Part shown: in pieces, positions 8,349 to 17,696 of the stretch
How the letters are laid out: each line of letters begins with the position of its first letter
How positions within the stretch are numbered: position 1 is the first letter of the stretch
Assembly: GCA_963841815.1 (NCBI GenBank)
Contig: CAWJEE010000013.1
Coordinates: 124,001 to 188,000 of the forward strand
DNA length: 64,000 bases
Source of the DNA: JAOUJD01 sp963841815
Lineage (GTDB): Bacteria > Pseudomonadota > Gammaproteobacteria > Burkholderiales > Burkholderiaceae_F
Reading direction: 5' to 3'
The notes under the pieces: generated by a model
What the model saw: the letters and a program-made list of their open reading frames with translations, nothing else
Database searches by the model: none
What the model was told of the DNA's origin: nothing
Program-made: the position numbers and the translations under genes

Positions 8349-8966
8349 TTACTTGTTGACAGGCGAGTTCGGGTCCAGCAGCAGGGCCATCACGTCCCTG
8401 ATCTGCGCCTCGGTCAGGATGCCGGCGTCGCCGAACCGCGGCATCGACGAGCAGGCGTTGTACGCGTGGGTGTTCCAGATCTTGCCCCAGGTGTACTTGA
8501 CGACCGCTTCGCTGTTGCCGCGCAGCTTGCCGTAACCCTTGAGCGACGGGCCGATGTTGCCAAACGAGACCTCCTGCGGCGACAGTTGGTGGCATGCATA
8601 GCAATTGCCGCCGTTGACCGTCTTGTCGCTGTCGGTCCACTGCAGACCGACTCCGGTCTGCGCCACGCGCTCGCCGGCCTTCCAGTCGCCTAGGAACTTG
8701 CCGTCCGCCGGGAACCTGATCGTCGCCATCTGCTGCTTCTCGAGGCGCTCGCGGACGTCCTTCGGCAGGTCCTTGTTGTTCAGCGAGGCCTCCGAGCAGA
8801 CCTGCTGCAGCTCGGACTGGTTCAGCCGATCCAGCTTCGCGATGCCGCGCTCCTTGAACGAGCTCTTCACCACCTGCATGCTCTCCTCGCGGGTCGGCGT
8901 GGAGCTGGCGCACGAAGCCAGGACCGCGACCGCACCCAGCGACAGAACCGTCTTCATCATCGTCAT
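8349..8966 (-). CDS. soxX: sulfur-oxidation cytochrome SoxX
   Basis: Monoheme c-type cytochrome subunit of the SoxAX complex, which oxidatively couples thiosulfate to the SoxY cysteine. It has 205 residues, a heme motif CYACH (122-126) and a plausible axial Met175 in SSMPRFG. The N-terminus reads LGAVAVLASCASS, which fits a lipoprotein signal with the acylated Cys19, instead of the simple cleaved signal of Paracoccus SoxX. GAGGAG precedes the ATG at 8966. It follows soxA by 10 bases. Confidence 0.93.
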   Translation of the reverse strand: MTMMKTVLSLGAVAVLASCASSTPTREESMQVVKSSFKERGIAKLDRLNQSELQQVCSEASLNNKDLPKDVRERLEKQQMATIRFPADGKFLGDWKAGERVAQTGVGLQWTDSDKTVNGGNCYACHQLSPQEVSFGNIGPSLKGYGKLRGNSEAVVKYTWGKIWNTHAYNACSSMPRFGDAGILTEAQIRDVMALLLDPNSPVNK

Positions 8967-8976
8967 CGTCGTCTCC

Positions 8977-9797
8977 TCAGCGCTTGATCGCAGGCGAATC
9001 CATCTTGGCTCCGTTGGCGTTGACGCCGAGGAACGTGATCAGGTCGACCGTGGAGGGCGAGATGAAGACCGGCTCGGGGAAACCGCTGCTGCCGGAAGCA
9101 GTCGTTCAGGCGCCACTGCATCGTGCGCAGCGCGCCCTGCGACACGCGGTACGCCGGCCACGTCGTGAAGGCGCGCGCGGCGTCCTGCTTGTTGTGCGAG
9201 ATGTTGGGCAGGTCCTGCAGCCGGATCCGCTGGCCGTCGACGCCGTGGCAGGTGGCGCACGAGAAGTCGTACGGTCCGCCGCGCATGTAGAAGAGCTGCC
9301 GGCCGCGCTCGAAGGCCGCACGCTCCATCGGGTGGCTCTGGGAGATCTTCACCGGCACGCCGCGCGACTGCTCGACCACGAACGTGGTGATCGACTCGAT
9401 GTCGGTCTGCGCGCTGTCCGGCGCCCGAGAACGGGCTCTTCGTCACCGCGGCACGGTCGAAGCCCTGCAGGGTCACCATGCAGTGGACCAGGCGCGCCTC
9501 GAAGTCCATCACCTGGTTGGCGTCGGCGAAGAAGCGCGGCAGCTGCGCATACGCGCCCTTGACGACGCCGGCGCCGAGGCCGAGGTCGCACTGCTCGAGC
9601 GAGACGTTCTTCGGCCCGCGCTTCTGCTTCCACAGTTCCTCGCCGCGCACGATCAGCAGTTCGGCGGGGTTGCCGTCCTGCAGCATCTGGCGGTACTTGG
9701 CGATCTCGTCGGTGGCGCTGCCCTGGGCCTGCGCGCCGGCGGCCAACATCGCCACGGCACAACCGACCAGGGAGGCGGCCAGTCCTGATCTCTTCAT
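8977..9797 (-). CDS. soxA: L-cysteine S-thiosulfotransferase SoxA (two frameshifts)
   Basis: Catalytic c-type cytochrome subunit of SoxAX. It has a signal peptide (SLVGCAVAMLAAGAQAQ), a Cys pair typical of the vestigial first heme domain (EQCDLG and LVHCM), the heme motif FSCATCHG and the catalytic cysteine in LNDCFRQQRFP, which ligates heme and carries the persulfide. Single-base corrections are needed near 9418 (between SPFSGA and ESITTFVVEQ) and near 9078, in a CCCC run. The corrected tail reads EPVFISPSTVDLITFLG and ends at 8977. One heme motif makes it the monoheme-type SoxA. Confidence 0.92.
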
Positions 9798-9877
9798 TGG
9801 TGCTGTCTCCTGGTTGAAAAACGATCGTCATATCCCCGGTCCCTCTTCGGAGACTCGGGGAGCAGTCACTGTCGGAA

Positions 9878-10364
9878 CTACGGCCGCAGGTAGACGTAGC
9901 CCTCACGCGCCTGCAGCTTCGCCGCTTCCGCCACGCCGGACGGAACGATCGAAGCTTCCTGGATCACCTTCGACGTGTCGATCTTGCGGGTGACCAGCGT
10001 GTTGTTGCACACGCGAAAGTCGACACCCTTGGAACTGAGGTCCTGGACGATGACCTCGTACGGGTTGCCGTTCTTGTCCTTGGCGTCCGTCGAGCAGGAA
10101 CTCGATGCCGTTGCCGTTCGTCACTACCGTGATCTTCGCCTTCGGGTCCGCCGCCAGGTGGTTGCGGATGTTGCCGAGCCCACGCGACGCCTCGTCGAGG
10201 CCGTTCGTGAAGTGATACACGGCCTTGATCTGGCCTTCGCCGGCCTGGGCCAGCACGGCCGCGGGCTGCGCGGCCGCCAGCAGGCCGACGGTCACGGACG
10301 TCGCGGAGAGGAGCGAACGAGCAATCTTCAATGGTTTTCCTTTGGGTTGGTTCTTGTCGGGCAC
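9878..10364 (-). CDS. exported DsrE-family protein (frameshifted)
   Basis: DsrE/DsrF-like protein with an N-terminal signal (ending AAVLAQAGEG). The core reads IKAVYHFTNGLDEASRGLGNIRNHL and ITVVTNGNGIEFLLDG; after a one-base correction near 10086 it continues KDKNGNPYEVIVQDL and KGVDFRVCNNTL, where the conserved DsrE cysteine sits. DsrE proteins bind or transfer sulfane sulfur, so a periplasmic version between soxZ and soxA probably handles Sox-bound sulfur; that role is inferred. The start is GTG 10364. Confidence 0.75.
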
Positions 10365-10400
10365 GCGCCGGCCCGCTGGCGCACGGGCCGTGAGCCGTCA

Positions 10401-10712
10401 TCAGCCGATGGTGGCTTCGTCGGTGCGGGTCTCGCCCTTGTTGTCGACCCACGTGACGCTGATCTTCTCGCCCTTCTTGCCGCCCTTGAACTTGAACTGC
10501 AGATACGGGTTCTTGGACACGGCCGGGCCCCACTCGGCGGTCAGGACCGGCTTGCCGTTGTGGTTCACGGTGACGTTGGAAATGAAATGGGCCGGGACCA
10601 GCTTGCCGGCGGAGTCGCGGCGCTGGCCGCCTTCCATTTCGTGGCTCATCAGTACGCGGACGTCGACGCCATCAGGCTGTTCGGTCGCGCGAATGCGCAT
10701 CGGATCGGGCAT
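10401..10712 (-). CDS. soxZ: thiosulfate carrier subunit SoxZ
   Basis: A 103-residue protein, intact and of normal length. SoxZ forms the SoxYZ heterodimer that carries pathway intermediates on the SoxY cysteine. Typical segments are MRIRA, LMSHEMEGGQRRD, ISNVTVNHNGKPVLTAEWG and ISVTWVDNKGE. It has no signal of its own and is exported with SoxY by the Tat route. It follows soxY by 37 bases. Confidence 0.96.
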   Translation of the reverse strand: MPDPMRIRATEQPDGVDVRVLMSHEMEGGQRRDSAGKLVPAHFISNVTVNHNGKPVLTAEWGPAVSKNPYLQFKFKGGKKGEKISVTWVDNKGETRTDEATIG

Positions 10713-10749
10713 GTTCGCTCCTGGGATTCAGTGTGGGTTTCGTCGTCGA

Positions 10750-11217
10750 TCAGCCGCCGCAGCCGCCGAGCGTGACCTTGACTTCCTTGGTGGCGACGTA
10801 GAACTTGCCGTCCGCCTTCACCACCGCGTGCACGTTCGACGTCTGGCCCATCTTGATGCGGGTCGACACCGACGGCTCCGTGCCGGACGGGATCGTGAAG
10901 CCGGCCGCCAGCGTGTTCGGATTCTTCTCGACCAGGACGTAGATGCCCTGGGTGTTCGGGATCTTGCTCGACACGGCCACCGGCACGACAGCGCCGTTCT
11001 CGGCGATGTCGGGCGCGGTGATCGTGATGTCGCCGCTCGGCGCCGTGGCGCTGCCGCCGAGGGCCTTGATGGTGTCTTCCACCGACTTCGTGTCGAAGGC
11101 GGCCTTGTTCCAGGCCTGCTGCTGCGCCTGGGCTTCCTTCATCGTGATCAAGCCCGCGGCGGCCATCAGGCCCAGCACGCCGCTGACTTTCACGAATTCC
11201 CTGCGGTTCTGGATCAT
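10750..11217 (-). CDS. soxY: thiosulfate carrier subunit SoxY
   Basis: Carrier protein whose C-terminal GGCGG swinging arm binds thiosulfate-derived sulfur as a cysteine adduct. The chain ends LGGCGG, as required. The N-terminus has a Tat signal (NRREFVKVSGVLGLMAAAGLI). The ATG at 11217 is preferred because AGGAG lies 7 bases upstream; a TTG five codons earlier would overlap that site. About 115 bases separate it from soxD. Confidence 0.97.
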   Translation of the reverse strand: MIQNRREFVKVSGVLGLMAAAGLITMKEAQAQQQAWNKAAFDTKSVEDTIKALGGSATAPSGDITITAPDIAENGAVVPVAVSSKIPNTQGIYVLVEKNPNTLAAGFTIPSGTEPSVSTRIKMGQTSNVHAVVKADGKFYVATKEVKVTLGGCGG

Positions 11218-11332
11218 CGTTGACTCCTGCAATTCAAAGGTGAGATTGAAAAGGTGAACGCGAAACTCTAACAGTCGCTTCCAATGCCCGCGATGCAGCT
11301 CGGGTTAACCCCGACCCACCGCGGCGATTCCA

Positions 11333-12403
11333 CTACTTGGCGCCTCCGACGATCCACTTGGCGATCGCCTGCGCTTCGTCGTCCTTCAGGGCCGGCTGCG
11401 GCGGCATCGGCACCGGTCCCCACACGCCCTCGCCGCCGGCCTTGATCTTCTTCGCGAGGTACGCCTCGCTGTCCGGCTTGCCCTGGTACTTGGCGGCGAC
11501 CTCGGTGAAGCCCGGACCGACCACCTTGCTCGTCATGCCGTGACACGCGGTGCAGGCGTTCTTCGTCAGCAGCGCCTTCGGGTCCGCCGCCGCCGGTGCT
11601 GCCGCAACCGCGACCGGCGCGGCCTTCGCCGCCGATGGCGCTCGGGTCATAGCGGGTCGTGTCGATGCCGCGCGCGGGTCCGATCGGCCGCTTCTGCTCG
11701 GCCAGGTTGCCGTGCTGGTTGCGCGCGAACTCCGGCAGCTCGGACGTGACCTTCACGTCCTTGACGCAGTCCTTCATGCAGGGCGAGCCCGTCACGTCCG
11801 GCTTGCCCTTGACCGACGACAGCCGTGGTTGGTGCGTCATGCCGTTGCGATTGGGCATCGCCACCTTCGTGAGGTTCCCGTCGTTCAGCTCGAAGTCCGC
11901 CGGGACGATCTCGTTCAGGTGCAGAACGTAGGCCGTGATCGCGTAGACCTGGTCGACCGTAAGCGACTGCGGGTTGGTCCACGGCATCGCGCGGTTGATG
12001 TAGTCCCACAGCGTCGTCGCGTAGTTGAGCTTGGTGCCGACCGTGCGCATCCCGCCCGGCCGTGCAGGGCGGATGCTCGACCCGTCTTCAGGTCTTCCGG
12101 CTTCACGCCGCCGGCGATCGCCATGTAGCGATTGCTCTCGCCGAACGTGCCGTGGCAGCTCGCGCACTGCGCGTCGTACAGGTCCTGGCCCTGCGCGACC
12201 GTGCCCTTGCCCTTGCGCACGCCGTGGCCGTCCGGCCGCACGTCGATGTCCCAGCCCGCGATCTCCTGCGGCGTGGCGGCGCGACCGAGCCCGAACCTCG
12301 GACCGTCCGCGGCGGGCTTGCCCTGCGCGAAGGCCGTGCCGGCCAGCGCGACCAGCGCCGTCGAAGCGACGAGGGGCAGCAGCGCCCTAAGCGATCTGGA
12401 CAT
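11333..12403 (-). CDS. soxD: sulfur dehydrogenase diheme cytochrome SoxD (two frameshifts)
   Basis: Electron-accepting c-type cytochrome of the SoxCD sulfane dehydrogenase, which removes six electrons from SoxY-bound sulfane. It has a signal peptide (to GTAFAQ), heme motif CASCH in the N-terminal domain, and CTACH in the C-terminal domain with a candidate Met ligand in PMPPQP. Middle segments LWDYINRAMPWTNPQSLT and ITAYVLHLNEIVP are typical of SoxD. Frame corrections are needed near 12065 and near 11640. The start ATG overlaps the end of soxC by 17 bases. Confidence 0.92.
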
Positions 12404-13723
12404 TCCACACCTCTCCGCTGGGCTTCACGCTCCAGGTCTGGACTGCGTTGTTGTGATAGATCGAACGCGTGCCGCGCACCGCGCGCAGCTGGACGATCGT
12501 CGGCTGAACGTGGCCGGTCTCGTCGACCGCCCGGCTCTGCAGCAGCGCGGGGCTGCCGTCCCAGTTCCAGTCCGATGCGGAAGCGCGTCAGGGCCTTCGA
12601 CAGCACCGGATCCTGCAGGCGCGCCTGCTGCCAGTTGCGGCCGCCGTCGGTGGAGACGTCGACCCGCTTGATCTTGCCGCGGCCGGACCAGGCCAGACCG
12701 GTGATCTCGTAGTAGCCCTTGCCCTGCAGCATCTGGCCGCCGGACGGTGTCGTGATGACCGACTTGACCTCCTGCACGCCGCTGTACTGCCGGTGCGTGC
12801 CGTCGGGCATCAGGTCGATGTAGTGCAGCGACTCCTCGCGCGCGTTCCACGGCTTGTCGCCCACTTCGAGGCGGCGCAGCCACTTCACGCTCGACACGCC
12901 CTGCACGCCGGGCACGAGCAGCCGCAGCGGATAGCCGTTTTCCGGGCGCAGCATCTCGCCGTTCTGGCCGTACACGACCATCACGTCGTTCAGCGCGAAC
13001 TCCATCGGGATCGTGCGCGTCAGCGCCGAGCCGTCGGCGCCTTCGGCGAGGACGAACCGCGCCGTCTTCTTGTCGTAGCCGACTTCGTCGAGCAGCGTCG
13101 ACAGCAGCACGCCGGTGAACTCGCTGCACGCGAGCATGCCGTGCGAGTACTGCACCGTCGGGACGGCGACGTTGCCCCACTCCATGCCGGTGTTGGCGCC
13201 GCACTCGATGAAGTGGATGCGCGACACCGACGGGAACCGCATGATGTCGTCCATCGACAGCAGCAGCGGCCGCTTCACCAGGCCGTGGATCATCAGCCGG
13301 TGCTGCGCCGGATCGACCTCCGGCATGCCCGGAGTGATGCCGCTCGAAGTGCACGCCGCTCGGCGTGATGATGCCGAACAGGTTCTGCAGCGGCGTGAAG
13401 CTCACCGACGACTGCGGCTGCGGCGTCAGGCCGGGGCTCTGGCGACGCTGCACGGCGGTCTCGAACTTCGACGGCATGCCGTAGCCGGTCGCGCCGACCG
13501 GCGCACCCAGCGAGCGGGTCCACGGGTTGATCGCCGGCGGCGCGTCCTTCGCCTGCGCGCCTGCCTTGCCGGCAGCGGCGACGGCGATGCCGCCCGCCGC
13601 GGCGGTGGCCAGGAATCCCCTGCGCCCCTTCGCGGCCTGGATGATCTCGGCGCTCAGGTGATTCTCCGGCGCCGGCACGACCCGACCGATCGGTCGTGCG
13701 CTCTTCTCCCTGACACTCCTCAT
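12387..13723 (-). CDS. soxC: sulfur dehydrogenase molybdoprotein SoxC (two frameshifts)
   Basis: Sulfite-oxidase-family molybdenum subunit of SoxCD. The N-terminus has a hydrophobic export signal (ATAAAGGIAVAAAGKAGA) after a basic region. GVHFERHHSG, HRLMIHGLVKRPL, FIECGANTGMEWGN with the molybdopterin-ligating Cys, and NGYPLRLLVPG are diagnostic. One-base corrections are needed near 13331 (before MPEVDP) and near 12573, after which WNWDGSPALLQSRA and SVKPSGEVWNVQIA complete the chain. It follows the repressor gene by 49 bases. Its presence implies complete oxidation of thiosulfate without sulfur globules. Confidence 0.93.
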
Positions 13724-13772
13724 CGAATCTCCTCTGGCCTTTCGTCTTGCGCAGTGGTGCTTGAAATGCTGG

Positions 13773-14129
13773 TCAGTTGTTCGTCGCGCCCGGCATGAAC
13801 CGCTTCAGCGTGCGGTTCGACACCGACTGTTCGTCGAGCTGGCCTGCCATGTGGACGCACGCGGTGCGGCAGAGCGTCACGACGTTGGCGTCGGCGATCG
13901 AGTAGAAGCTCATCTGTCCGTCGCGGCGTCGCTTGAGGACGCCCTTGCCGTACATCAGGTTCAGGTGGCGCGACACGTTGGTCTGGGAAGCCCCCACGCG
14001 CTCGACGATGTCCGACACGCTGCGCTCGCCGTCGCAGATCGCGCTGAGGATCTTCAGGCGCGTCGGCTCGGCCAGCAGGCCGAAGTAGTCCGACACCACC
14101 TCGTAGAGGCGCTCGAGCTCGGGCTCCAT
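13773..14129 (-). CDS. ArsR-family repressor of the sox cluster (SoxR-like)
   Basis: Winged-helix regulator of the ArsR/SmtB family, 118 residues from the chosen start. It shows LLAEPTRLKILSAI, ERSVSDIVERVGASQTNVSRHLNLMYGKGVL (recognition helix) and RRDGQMSFYSI (wing). Two Cys, LCRTACVHM, sit in the C-terminal helix; sulfur-responsive members (SoxR, BigR, SqrR) sense persulfide through a Cys pair, although their spacing differs. It heads the sox run, so autorepression and repression of the operon are likely. Starts at 14150 or 14168 are also possible but fall in a palindromic operator-like site. Confidence 0.82.
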   Translation of the reverse strand: MEPELERLYEVVSDYFGLLAEPTRLKILSAICDGERSVSDIVERVGASQTNVSRHLNLMYGKGVLKRRRDGQMSFYSIADANVVTLCRTACVHMAGQLDEQSVSNRTLKRFMPGATNN

Positions 14130-14143
14130 GGATTCTTCGGAAG

Positions 14144-14157
14144 TGCGCATATGCGCA
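14144..14157. promoter_or_regulatory. palindrome upstream of the sox repressor (candidate operator)
   Basis: Perfect 14-base palindrome TGCGCATATGCGCA, 15 bases upstream of the chosen repressor start; a further half-site GTGCGC lies next to it (14160-14166). Position and symmetry suit an ArsR-family autoregulatory operator. No binding data are available, and the consensus of SoxR proteins varies. Confidence 0.45.
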
Positions 14158-14274
14158 AGGGCGCACATATTCGGAGAGCCGGGCTCCGCGGGTCAAGCGG
14201 AATCGGGACGACGCGACGGCTATGTGACCGCAGTCACGGCCGCAGTCGAGTGACTTGCTGTGGTTGCTCCCGTG

Positions 14275-14758
14275 CTAGGGCTGCAGGCCCTTGACCGCTT
14301 CAATCGTCTCCGCCGCGCGGGCCCGGATCACGCCCACGCGGCCCTCGTGCGCGACCGGTTCATCCGGGAAGGACCAGCCACTGCATCAGGTCGCGGATCG
14401 ACACCAGGCCGTAGGCGCCGCCGTCCTTGATCAGGATGTGGCGATAGCCGTGCACGACCATCAGGCGCAGGACCTCCTCGACCGTCGCGTCGGCGTCCAC
14501 CTGGCGGACGTTCGGGCTCATCACCTCGGAGACCTTCGTGCCGGCCGGATCGCGGCGCTCGGCCACGACGCGGCACATCACGTCGCGTTCGGTGAAGATC
14601 CCGCCGATCGCGCTGCTCGCGCCCCGAATGATGACCGCCCCCACGCCCTTCTGGGTCATCAGCGCAGCGACTTCGGCCACGGAGGCCTCCGGCGCGGCGG
14701 TGATCAGGTTCTGGATGTTCTTCGCCTGCAGGACGGCGCGGATCGGCTGGTTGATCAT
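14275..14758 (-). CDS. CBS-domain protein (frameshift near C-terminus)
   Basis: Small protein of two CBS motifs, likely an adenosyl-ligand sensor of unknown target. It reads VAEVAALMTQKGVGAVIIRG, GIFTERDVMCRVVAERRDP, KVSEVMSPNVRQVDADATVEE and HGYRHILIKDGG, which is the usual tandem arrangement. A premature stop at 14360 disappears with a one-base correction near 14364, giving LPDEPVAHEGRVGVIRARA and a stop at 14275. AGGAG precedes the ATG at 14758. It lies upstream of the sox repressor on the same strand. Confidence 0.78.
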
Positions 14759-14883
14759 CGGTAAGTCTCCTGTGAGCGCTGCGGCTGTCGTTGCCGCCAT
14801 CAACGGATAATCGTACGCCGAGGGCGGCGCGACCGCACCCACCGCGATCAACGCAATCGGGCAATCGGCCTATCGCTTCGGCT

Positions 14884-15727
14884 TCAGGGCGGTCGCACGG
14901 ATCGGGACGGTCCTGCGCCGGGCTCACGAAAGCGACGTCGAAGAGCGCGGACCGCTCCTCGCTCCCCTCCTCCAGCAGTCCGATCGACCACGCGCGCGAC
15001 TGGTCTTCGGTTGCCAGGTGGCGCGGCACGCCGATGTCCCGCCGCGCGTGGCCGTTGCCGGTCAGCAGGACGACGCCTCGCTCCGAGGTACGGCCGCAGC
15101 GACTTCGCGAGGACCGCATCGCGCGCGATCTGCGCCCGGGCCAGCCCCGGCAAGGCGGACTTCGGCAACATGTTGCAGTGACCGACCTGCACGATGTGCT
15201 CGTGCATCGAGAGGATGTCGTCGAAGCGGTCGAGCGCGAGTTCGGCGCGCTCCGCCTCGGTGAAGACCGCGCTCGGTCCCTCGCGCGCGACCCGCGCCGC
15301 GGCGCTGCGCGACAGGTTCGCCGCCACGATCGGCAGGTCGTACTGCAGCGCCAGTTCCACGAACGGCCGGTAGCGCGCCCAGTCCCACGAGTCTTTCGGC
15401 GCGCGCGCCTGCGCGATCACGTGATCGGCGAGCGAGCGCCCCGTCGGGCGGCGATTCCCGCCGCGCACGGTCGATGTCCGCCTGCCGCTCGCGATCGAAC
15501 TGCTCGAAGGCGATCGCCGGGCGGGCGCCACCTTCCAGCAGGCGCCGCAGCGCGTCGGCGCGTATCCGGTGCTGGATGCCGTTGTCATGCACTTCGCCGA
15601 GCAGCACGACGGGACGGCGCGCCAGTTCGACGGCCAGGCGATCTTCGTCCAGCGGGGGCGGCGTCGCGCAGCCGGCGATCACGGGAACCCAGGCCAGGAC
15701 GAACAGGAGATGGCGCCCAAGGCGCAT
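14884..15727 (-). CDS. ChaN-like lipoprotein (frameshifted)
   Basis: Outer-membrane-type lipoprotein of the ChaN/haem-binding uptake (Tiki-related) family. It has a lipoprotein signal MRLGRHLLFVLAWVPVIAGC and family motifs PVVLLGEVHDNGIQH and AIAFEQFDRERQ. Corrections near 15455 and near 15080 connect YRPFVELALQYDLPIVAANLSR, FDDILSMHEHIVQVGHCNMLP and GVVLLTGNGHARRDIGVPRHL. The C-terminus (AQDRPDPC) suggests an end near 14884, but the exact stop depends on a further uncertain base. Family members have been linked to heme or iron handling. Confidence 0.7.
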
Positions 15728-15896
15728 GCGTGCCTCGGAAGAAGATAGGGGGTGTCGGCGGCGCCAGCGTGCGCGCGCCGCGCGAGCCCGAGTCACGGCG
15801 ACGTCCCCGGACCGTCTCACCGCGGGCGCCTCGATACTAGCGTGACGCGCGCCTGAACGCGTTGCGGGAGCAGAGCGCCCGCGCGCACCCCACCCT

Positions 15897-16709
15897 ATGA
15901 TTCCGGCCATGGCATCCGCTGTTTCGTGGCGCGTGCTGGTCGACCTGGGACGATCGGCGCTGCAATGGTTCGCCGGCTGGTGGCAGATCGTCCTGTTCAG
16001 CGCCCGGATCCTCGTGCTCGCCCTTTCACCGTCGAGCTACGGCGGGGCGAACCGCGCCGCGCTGGCGCGCCACCTTTACATGGACACGGCGCCGGTCCTG
16101 CTGTGGTTCACGGTGCTGACCTCGCTGATCAGCCTCGTCATCATCCACATCGTCGTCGTGACGTCGATCAGCTACGGACTGTCGCGCTATGCGCTCGAGA
16201 TGGTCGTGCGCGTGCTGGTGCTCGAACTGATACCGCTGACGGCCGCGATGTTCGTCGCATTGCGCTGCGCCCTGCCGAACGCGGCGGAGATCGCGGCGTT
16301 GCGCGCGCAGGGCGTGCTGAGCACGCCCGCGGCCGATGGCGCGGACCCGCTGCAGCGCGAGGTCCTGCCGCGCGTCGTGTCGGGCATGTTCTCGGTGCTG
16401 CTGCTCGCCACCGTCAGCTGCGTCGTCACCGCGGTGCTGGCCTACCTGTGGGTCCATGGCGTGACCACCGGCGGACTGGCGAGCTACACGCGGACCTTCG
16501 GTCGGGTGTTCAATCCGGCGGTCACGCTGATCTTCACCGCCAAGACGCTGGGATTCAGCCTCGCCGTGGGGTTGATTCCGATCGCCTCGGTTCTCTACGA
16601 TCGCCCCAACCCACGGCTGCGCACCAGCAACGAGCTGCGCGGCCTGGTGCGGTTGTTCTTCATGATCCTGCTGATCGAGATCGCCGCGCTCGTGGTCAAC
16701 TACTACTGA
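15897..16709 (+). CDS. MlaE-family lipid transport permease
   Basis: Integral inner-membrane protein of 270 residues related to MlaE/YrbE, the permease of MCE-type phospholipid transporters. It has about five hydrophobic helices; the amphipathic N-terminus (LQWFAGWWQIVLFSARI) and the loop ALRCALPNAAEIAALRAQG fit the family. Start 15897 or ATG 15909. The next gene encodes an MCE protein, but no MlaF-like ATPase is adjacent, so the ATPase must be elsewhere. The frame is intact. Confidence 0.78.
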   Translation: MIPAMASAVSWRVLVDLGRSALQWFAGWWQIVLFSARILVLALSPSSYGGANRAALARHLYMDTAPVLLWFTVLTSLISLVIIHIVVVTSISYGLSRYALEMVVRVLVLELIPLTAAMFVALRCALPNAAEIAALRAQGVLSTPAADGADPLQREVLPRVVSGMFSVLLLATVSCVVTAVLAYLWVHGVTTGGLASYTRTFGRVFNPAVTLIFTAKTLGFSLAVGLIPIASVLYDRPNPRLRTSNELRGLVRLFFMILLIEIAALVVNYY

Positions 16710-16719
16710 GATCGACCCG

Positions 16720-17681
16720 ATGAACGACGAACCCGCCGCATGCGCCGCGCACGTCCGAATCGCTGGAGCTGCGCGCGGCGCTGCTGGTCGGCCTGCTGGT
16801 GCTGCTGGTGGCCGCTTCGGCGGCGTATCTGCTGTACGCGCGCGGCGTGTTCCAGCCGTCGCAGCGCCTGGTGCTGATCGCCGACGACGCGGAAGGCGTG
16901 ACCGTCGGCATGGACCTCACCTTCTCGGGCTTCCCGATCGGCCGGGTGCGAAAGATCGAACTGACGGCAGACGGCGTCACGCACATCATGATCGACGTGC
17001 CGCGCAAGGACGCCCGCTGGCTGCGCGAATCGAGCGTGTTCACGCTGACGCGCGGGCTGGTCGGCAACACCAACCTGCGCGCATTCAGCGGCGTGCTGAC
17101 CGATCCGCAACTGCCCGACGGCGCCGAGCGACGGGTGCTGGTCGGTGATGCCACCGCGGAGATTCCACGCCTCGTCTCCGAAACGCGCGAGCTGATCCGC
17201 AACCTGTCGCGGCTGACCTCGGAAGACTCGGCGCTGGCGACAACGCTCGGCAATGTGCAGAGCGCGACCGAGAAGATGAAGGGGCCGCGCGGCGCGCTCG
17301 GTCTGCTGTTCGGCAATGAAGCCGACGCGCAGAAGCTGGTGGTTACGCTCGATCGCACGAATGCGTTGCTGGCACGCATCGATGGCCTGGCCGCCAAGGC
17401 CGACCAGCAGGTCTTCGGCGCCGAGCGGCCTGATGCCCGAAGCGCGCGCCGCCGTCGTGCAGCTGAATGCCGCGTTGCTGGAAGCGCGCGAGAGCCTGAA
17501 GAAGATCGACGCGATCCTGGTCGACGCGCAGGCCATCGCAGGCAACGCCCGCGCGGCATCGACCGACCTGGACCAGCTGCGCGCCGAGGTCGACGCGAAC
17601 CTGCGCAAGGTGAGCCGCATGATCGACGAGGTCAATCGGCGCTGGCCGTTTGCGAAGCCGGCGGAGATCAAGCTGCCATGA
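16720..17681 (+). CDS. MCE-domain protein, MlaD-like (two frameshifts)
   Basis: Periplasmic lipid-carrier subunit anchored by one N-terminal helix (LLVGLLVLLVAASAAYLLYA) with an MCE domain: VLIADDAEGVTVGMDLTFSG, FPIGRVRKIEL and TLTRGLVGNTNL. The C-terminal half is helical (SETRELIRNLSRLTSED, AVVQLNAALLEARESLKKID), as in MlaD-type tubes. Corrections are needed near 16740 and near 17430. It starts 10 bases after the permease stop, so the two are one unit. Confidence 0.8.
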
Positions 17682-17696
17682 GCGCTCATCGGACGC

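Noticed and set aside
14275..14758. A short CBS protein ending at 14360
   Set aside because: The stop vanishes with one corrected base and the extended C-terminus fits the family, so the short form is probably an artefact.
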